Shown here piece after piece: positions 60,664 to 64,000 of a DNA stretch of 64,000 nt (positions are counted from its first letter, which is position 1; every line of letters starts with the position of its first letter). Location of the stretch: NCBI RefSeq assembly GCF_000421765.1, contig NZ_ATXQ01000009.1:35932-99931 (forward strand), read 5' to 3'. Source of the stretch: Denitrificimonas caeni DSM 24390. GTDB taxonomy: Bacteria; Pseudomonadota; Gammaproteobacteria; Pseudomonadales; Pseudomonadaceae. Both the position numbers and the translations under genes were made by a program. The notes under the pieces are model-generated. The model had not been told where the DNA came from. It did not search any database and was given only the letters and a program-made list of their open reading frames with translations.

Positions 60664-62457
60664 ATGTCAAACGATGCGTTGCCATGGAAAAAAAAATATC
60701 TTGAGCTGTTAGACAAGCAAGAAAAGAATGAAGTGCTCTATAACGCGCAAGTTGATCTGCTTAAACGCGGGCTGATTCGTAGTAGTTTGGCCGCAGAAGG
60801 CAACGATCAGCAACTTGACGATCATCTACAAGTGTTACGCCGGTTGCTGCGCAAAGAAGCCGGTAATGCTGAATTAGAAGCGCAGGTTGAACTACTGGAA
60901 AAAGCAGTTTTAAAATCTGAAGAAAAAATCAATCAACGTAAAATCGCAATTAGCACAGTCCTAGTTAGTTTTTCTGAACAGCTGCAAGCTCTGCAGCCTC
61001 CTAAAGAAGTTCAACGTGCTTTAAAGGCATTTGAGAAAAATCTAAACTCAAAACTCGCCCAGCCTTACAGCCTTTATCCTTTGCTTGCTGAACTAAAAGA
61101 ACTTCAACAGAAAACGTTAGAAGCTGCTACGAATAACACGTTAACATCTCCAGCACCACAAGGATTTTTAGCACGTTTGTTCAAGATTAGAGAGCAGACA
61201 GTGAACCTTGATGTAGAAGAGCCAGTCTCAGAGCATCCTAAAGATCTTGTTGAAAAACATACCGAGACACTCAGTTCAACTATAGACACTGTAGAGGACG
61301 AACAATTATCGTCTTTACAGCCACTAGAGAAAAACATAGTCGCCAGCACAGAAGACAATGATCTGTTTTCTTTGCCGCAAATGCTTGAGCCCACTTATAG
61401 CTCAGTAGCCCAGCATATCCATGACACACTCATTTCGTTGATGAATGACTTACCTTTCACCAGCCAACATGAGCAGCAAGTCTTAGAGCTACGATCACGA
61501 ATTGATGGCGGACTAAATTGGTACGAACTCGCCCCATTATTAGATGAACTGTCTATTATTATTTTAGACATTGCTAATGGCGGCAAGAATGAATTAGAAC
61601 AGTATCTGCTGCAGCTCAATAATCGTTTAGCGGCATTTCATGAGAACCTACAGGCCACTTCTGCTGGTTACCAAGCTTCGGCAGCTGACGCGCAAGCCCT
61701 CAATGAAGATTTACGCAAGCATGTCAGTAATATTCATAGCGATGTACAGACATCAAACGATTTAAATGATTTAAAAACGCTTGTTGAAACACGACTCGAT
61801 AGTTTTATTGTTAGTTTGCAAACCTATCAAGAAAAGAGAACACACAGCGAGTCTGACATTCTTGCGCGCTTTCAAGCCTTGGTTCAACATTCACAACAAA
61901 TGGAGCATGAAGCACAACAGTTGTCGATCAAACTTGAAGAGCAACGTCAAAAAGCCTTACTGGATCCCTTGACAGGAATAGCCAACAGAGCAGCTTTGAA
62001 TGAGCGCTCGGAACTAGAATACGCACGCATTAAACGCAATGACAGCTCACTTTTATTAACCATTATTGATATTGACCATTTCAAACGTATCAATGACGAC
62101 TATGGTCACTTGGCCGGTGATAAAGTTCTAAAAATCATTGCTCAAGAGTTAAGTAAGCGTTTAAGAAAAACTGATTTCATCGCTCGCTTTGGCGGTGAAG
62201 AATACGTCATATTACTGCCGGAAACTCCGCTGGCAGAAGGTAAAAAACTGATCGAGAAATTACGTTTAGTCATTGAAGCCTGCCCTTTCCACTTTAGAGG
62301 AGAGCCAGTCACCATTACCTTTTCTGCAGGAGTCGGGAAAATATCTCCACAAGAAAGTCTCGAAGATGCGTTTGAACGCATTGACCAAGCATTGTATGCA
62401 GCCAAAAAAGCCGGACGCAATACCATCATTGTATCTGAGCTAAAAAACCAAGATTAA
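60664..62457 (+). CDS. dgcP: Diguanylate cyclase DgcP-like, cytoplasmic
   Basis: A 597-residue soluble protein: the N-terminal 430 residues are mostly helical and coiled-coil (KKYLELLDKQEKNEVLYNAQVDLLKRGLIR, LEKAVLKSEEKINQRK, LSIKLEEQRQKALLD) with no membrane segment, followed by the GGDEF domain with DPLTGIANRAAL, IIDIDHFKRINDDYGHLAGD, GGEEY at 510-514 and an intact I-site RxxD (RKTD) just before it. In P. aeruginosa DgcP lies downstream of dsbA and is placed at the cell poles through its N-terminal part. The context and architecture agree, so the symbol is used. Confidence 0.88.
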   Translation: MSNDALPWKKKYLELLDKQEKNEVLYNAQVDLLKRGLIRSSLAAEGNDQQLDDHLQVLRRLLRKEAGNAELEAQVELLEKAVLKSEEKINQRKIAISTVLVSFSEQLQALQPPKEVQRALKAFEKNLNSKLAQPYSLYPLLAELKELQQKTLEAATNNTLTSPAPQGFLARLFKIREQTVNLDVEEPVSEHPKDLVEKHTETLSSTIDTVEDEQLSSLQPLEKNIVASTEDNDLFSLPQMLEPTYSSVAQHIHDTLISLMNDLPFTSQHEQQVLELRSRIDGGLNWYELAPLLDELSIIILDIANGGKNELEQYLLQLNNRLAAFHENLQATSAGYQASAADAQALNEDLRKHVSNIHSDVQTSNDLNDLKTLVETRLDSFIVSLQTYQEKRTHSESDILARFQALVQHSQQMEHEAQQLSIKLEEQRQKALLDPLTGIANRAALNERSELEYARIKRNDSSLLLTIIDIDHFKRINDDYGHLAGDKVLKIIAQELSKRLRKTDFIARFGGEEYVILLPETPLAEGKKLIEKLRLVIEACPFHFRGEPVTITFSAGVGKISPQESLEDAFERIDQALYAAKKAGRNTIIVSELKNQD

Positions 62458-62499
62458 GCCGCTGATTTGACTTAGCTTTGGCGCTCATAGAAATAGGAG

Positions 62500-62973
62500 T
62501 TAAATCAAATCAAGATCTGCTAATTTTTGCTCAAGCCCTGCCAAGTCTGGAATTTTTGCAACTTCACCATCAATACTTACCGCATCTAGCTCTAAAGCTT
62601 GTAACGGCTCATCGGCTAAGCGTTGCAGACTGTGATCAATACGCACCGAGCGCGGAATACCTTTAATCAGAAGCGCAAAAAAACGAAACTTCGGGCGCCC
62701 TCCAATCGCATTAATGATAACAACTCGCGCATTATCTAAGTTGGCAGGTACGTCACTTGCAGCCGCTTCAAATGATAAGAGCGGCAAGCTTAGATCACGC
62801 CAAGCAATCTGGCCAAGCAACCAATTTGGTGAGTTTTCAGCAGGCTGCACATTCCGATAGGCCACCAACTCTGCAACTGCAGTGTTAGGCAGCAACAGTA
62901 ATCGATCACTCAACGTCAGCAGTAAACCAGTGATTTGGGCAACTGTCTGTTCTGTAGCAACTGCTTGCGTCAT
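62500..62973 (-). CDS. chpC: CheW-like protein ChpC
   Basis: A 157-residue CheW domain: LLLPNTAVAELVAYRNVQPAENSPNWLLGQIAWRDLSLPLLSFEAA is the CheW core, then ARVVIINAIGG and FALLIKGIPRSVRI. It is an adaptor between receptors and the histidine kinase of the Chp system, which controls twitching motility and cAMP in Pseudomonas. Starts with a 4-base overlap with the chpB stop; converges with dgcP. Confidence 0.86.
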   Translation of the reverse strand: MTQAVATEQTVAQITGLLLTLSDRLLLLPNTAVAELVAYRNVQPAENSPNWLLGQIAWRDLSLPLLSFEAAASDVPANLDNARVVIINAIGGRPKFRFFALLIKGIPRSVRIDHSLQRLADEPLQALELDAVSIDGEVAKIPDLAGLEQKLADLDLI

Positions 62974-64000
62974 AATATTTTCCTTTCAATGTCATCATTA
63001 TGTTGAGAATGCTGGTTTGAAACATATTGTACTAATGCTTGAGCTAAGCCCTTTGGTGTGGCGCTCAAAGAGCTAAAACCTGCGCTTCGAATGCTATCTG
63101 GCATACTCGAACAAGCACAACTATCAGCATTTTGCGTCCACACGGGCGCACCTTGTTGCTGTACATATTCAGCTGCAAAACTACCGTCACTACCCATCCC
63201 ACTAAAAATAATCACACCGCAGTTCTTGCCATAATGCTGCGCTAAGTTACACATCATTTGCTCGATAGAAGGACTATAAGGCCCCTCCCAGGGTGTTTCG
63301 AGGGCTTGCATACTGCCATCAGTAGAAAATTTTAACTCATGCTGAATCGGCGCAATAACCACCTCCCCTTCACGGACACAAGGATGTTCGCTGAAGAGCC
63401 GCACTGACCATTCACTATGGCGACCGACAGCTTGGGGTAAACTGCTCTCAAAGTGTGGATCAATATGCTGTGCATAGATAAAACCTAAAGGTAAACCCTT
63501 TGGCAGCACATCTAAAAATGCTTTTATCGCTTGCGGGCCACCCATCGATGCAGCTAATAGCCAAACATATTTAGCTTGCTGCCCGGGCACTGCAGAATTG
63601 TTTGCAAAACATTGCGGCAACTCAATCGGCTGTTCTGCTATAGCGTTTTTCATAGCGACTAGCGGCACTTCATTGATAGCTTGCACGACACCCAAGTGCC
63701 GAGTTAAATGCATGATTTTATTCAGTAAACTCCGCTCCCAACGCGGATATTCTTCAGAGCTACGCTCAGGAGCAGAGCCTTCGCCAAACAATACTGGAAC
63801 GGTTGCCTCGCCTAAAAAATAATCCAAGACAATGCAGTCATCGTCGTTTGCAGAGGCCATACCATACAGCCATAAATCAGTTTCGCAGGTCTGTAATACA
63901 TCAAGATCTAAGTGTTGCGGATCACTATTGAGAACAACTTGATAACCTTGTTTTAGTAAAAACTGTTGCAAAATATGCCGTTGCAGCGAGGTATCCGCTA
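62970..64000 (-). CDS. chpB: CheB-like protein-glutamate methylesterase ChpB (partial, 5' end cut)
   Basis: The gene runs past the right edge: the frame stays open to base 64000 with ADTSLQRHILQQFL, so the start codon is outside. The C-terminal half is a CheB methylesterase: VWLLAASMGGPQAIKAFLDVLP (catalytic Ser in SMGG), GFIYAQHIDPHFESSLPQAV (His), CGVIIFSGMGSDGSFAAEYV (Asp) and the end DSCACSSMPDSIRSAG. The N-terminal part lacks a clear receiver-domain phosphorylation motif. It removes methyl groups from the pilus chemoreceptor PilJ in the Chp system. Confidence 0.87.
   Translation of the reverse strand, partial: ADTSLQRHILQQFLLKQGYQVVLNSDPQHLDLDVLQTCETDLWLYGMASANDDDCIVLDYFLGEATVPVLFGEGSAPERSSEEYPRWERSLLNKIMHLTRHLGVVQAINEVPLVAMKNAIAEQPIELPQCFANNSAVPGQQAKYVWLLAASMGGPQAIKAFLDVLPKGLPLGFIYAQHIDPHFESSLPQAVGRHSEWSVRLFSEHPCVREGEVVIAPIQHELKFSTDGSMQALETPWEGPYSPSIEQMMCNLAQHYGKNCGVIIFSGMGSDGSFAAEYVQQQGAPVWTQNADSCACSSMPDSIRSAGFSSLSATPKGLAQALVQYVSNQHSQHNDDIERKIL

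Overview
The window is chromosomal DNA of a gammaproteobacterium of the Pseudomonas lineage, at roughly 50% GC by eye. That is low for classical Pseudomonas and would suit a low-GC relative such as Thiopseudomonas or Denitrificimonas. The lineage call rests on runs of genes in Pseudomonas order: rpoH-ftsX-ftsE-ftsY followed by two M16 proteins and rsmD; the 6S RNA-fau / zapA / ygfB-pepP-ubiH-DUF4442-ubiI block next to a RbbA-type ABC exporter; gmk-rpoZ-spoT-ridA with oxyR-recG-HDOD; dsbA-phosphatase-dgcP; and chpB-chpC. Genus or species cannot be fixed from the sequence alone. I saw no tRNA, rRNA, CRISPR array, prophage or insertion sequence.

Layout. 1-6.4 kb: end of a BCCT choline transporter, rep helicase, a methyltransferase, a Bcr/CflA exporter whose natural start is not ATG/GTG/TTG, and an SLC13/RCK_C permease. 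6.4-7.0 kb: gene-free, with one degenerate REP-like palindrome. 7.0-11.2 kb: a tight operon of a YfiN-like diguanylate cyclase, a YfiR-like periplasmic protein and a TonB-dependent receptor. 11.3-22.1 kb: pentapeptide and SDR genes, rpoH, ftsXEY, M16 pair, rsmD, a lipid A acyltransferase and a PilZ protein. 22.2-29 kb: a three-gene exporter, a 55-codon membrane protein, fau, 6S RNA, zapA and a coiled-coil protein. 29.2-36.6 kb: the ubiquinone/PepP operon, a solitary iron-binding protein with a candidate Fur site, YigZ and an NfsB-like nitroreductase. 36.6-37.7 kb: a gene-free array of five structured palindromic repeats. 37.7-41.8 kb: SDR, TIGR02450, AlbA_2, FeS photolyase, DUF2256 and lipocalin, which looks like a photostress cluster. 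42-51 kb: gmk, rpoZ, spoT, ridA, an epimerase, oxyR, recG and an HDOD protein. 51-57.5 kb: hydrolase, CobW GTPase, a small secreted protein, an orphan CcoN with an ANR-type box, an HPP-CBS protein and a LysR regulator. 57.5-64 kb: DosC-like globin diguanylate cyclase, dsbA, phosphatase, DgcP-like cyclase, ChpC and ChpB (cut by the window end).

Themes. Second-messenger genes are dense: three diguanylate cyclases with intact GGEEF/GGEEY and RxxD I-sites, a YfiR-type inhibitor, a PilZ protein, SpoT and the Chp chemosensory tail. The most unusual element is the repeat array at 36731-37601. Its five copies alternate in orientation, each closed by an 18-nt inverted repeat. Stem sequences differ between copies while pairing is largely kept, and each copy carries a hairpin showing CANGGATG, which resembles the RsmA/CsrA recognition motif. 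Many gene starts were moved from the longest reading frame using ribosome-binding sites, terminators and the 6S RNA; these are explained in the entries.
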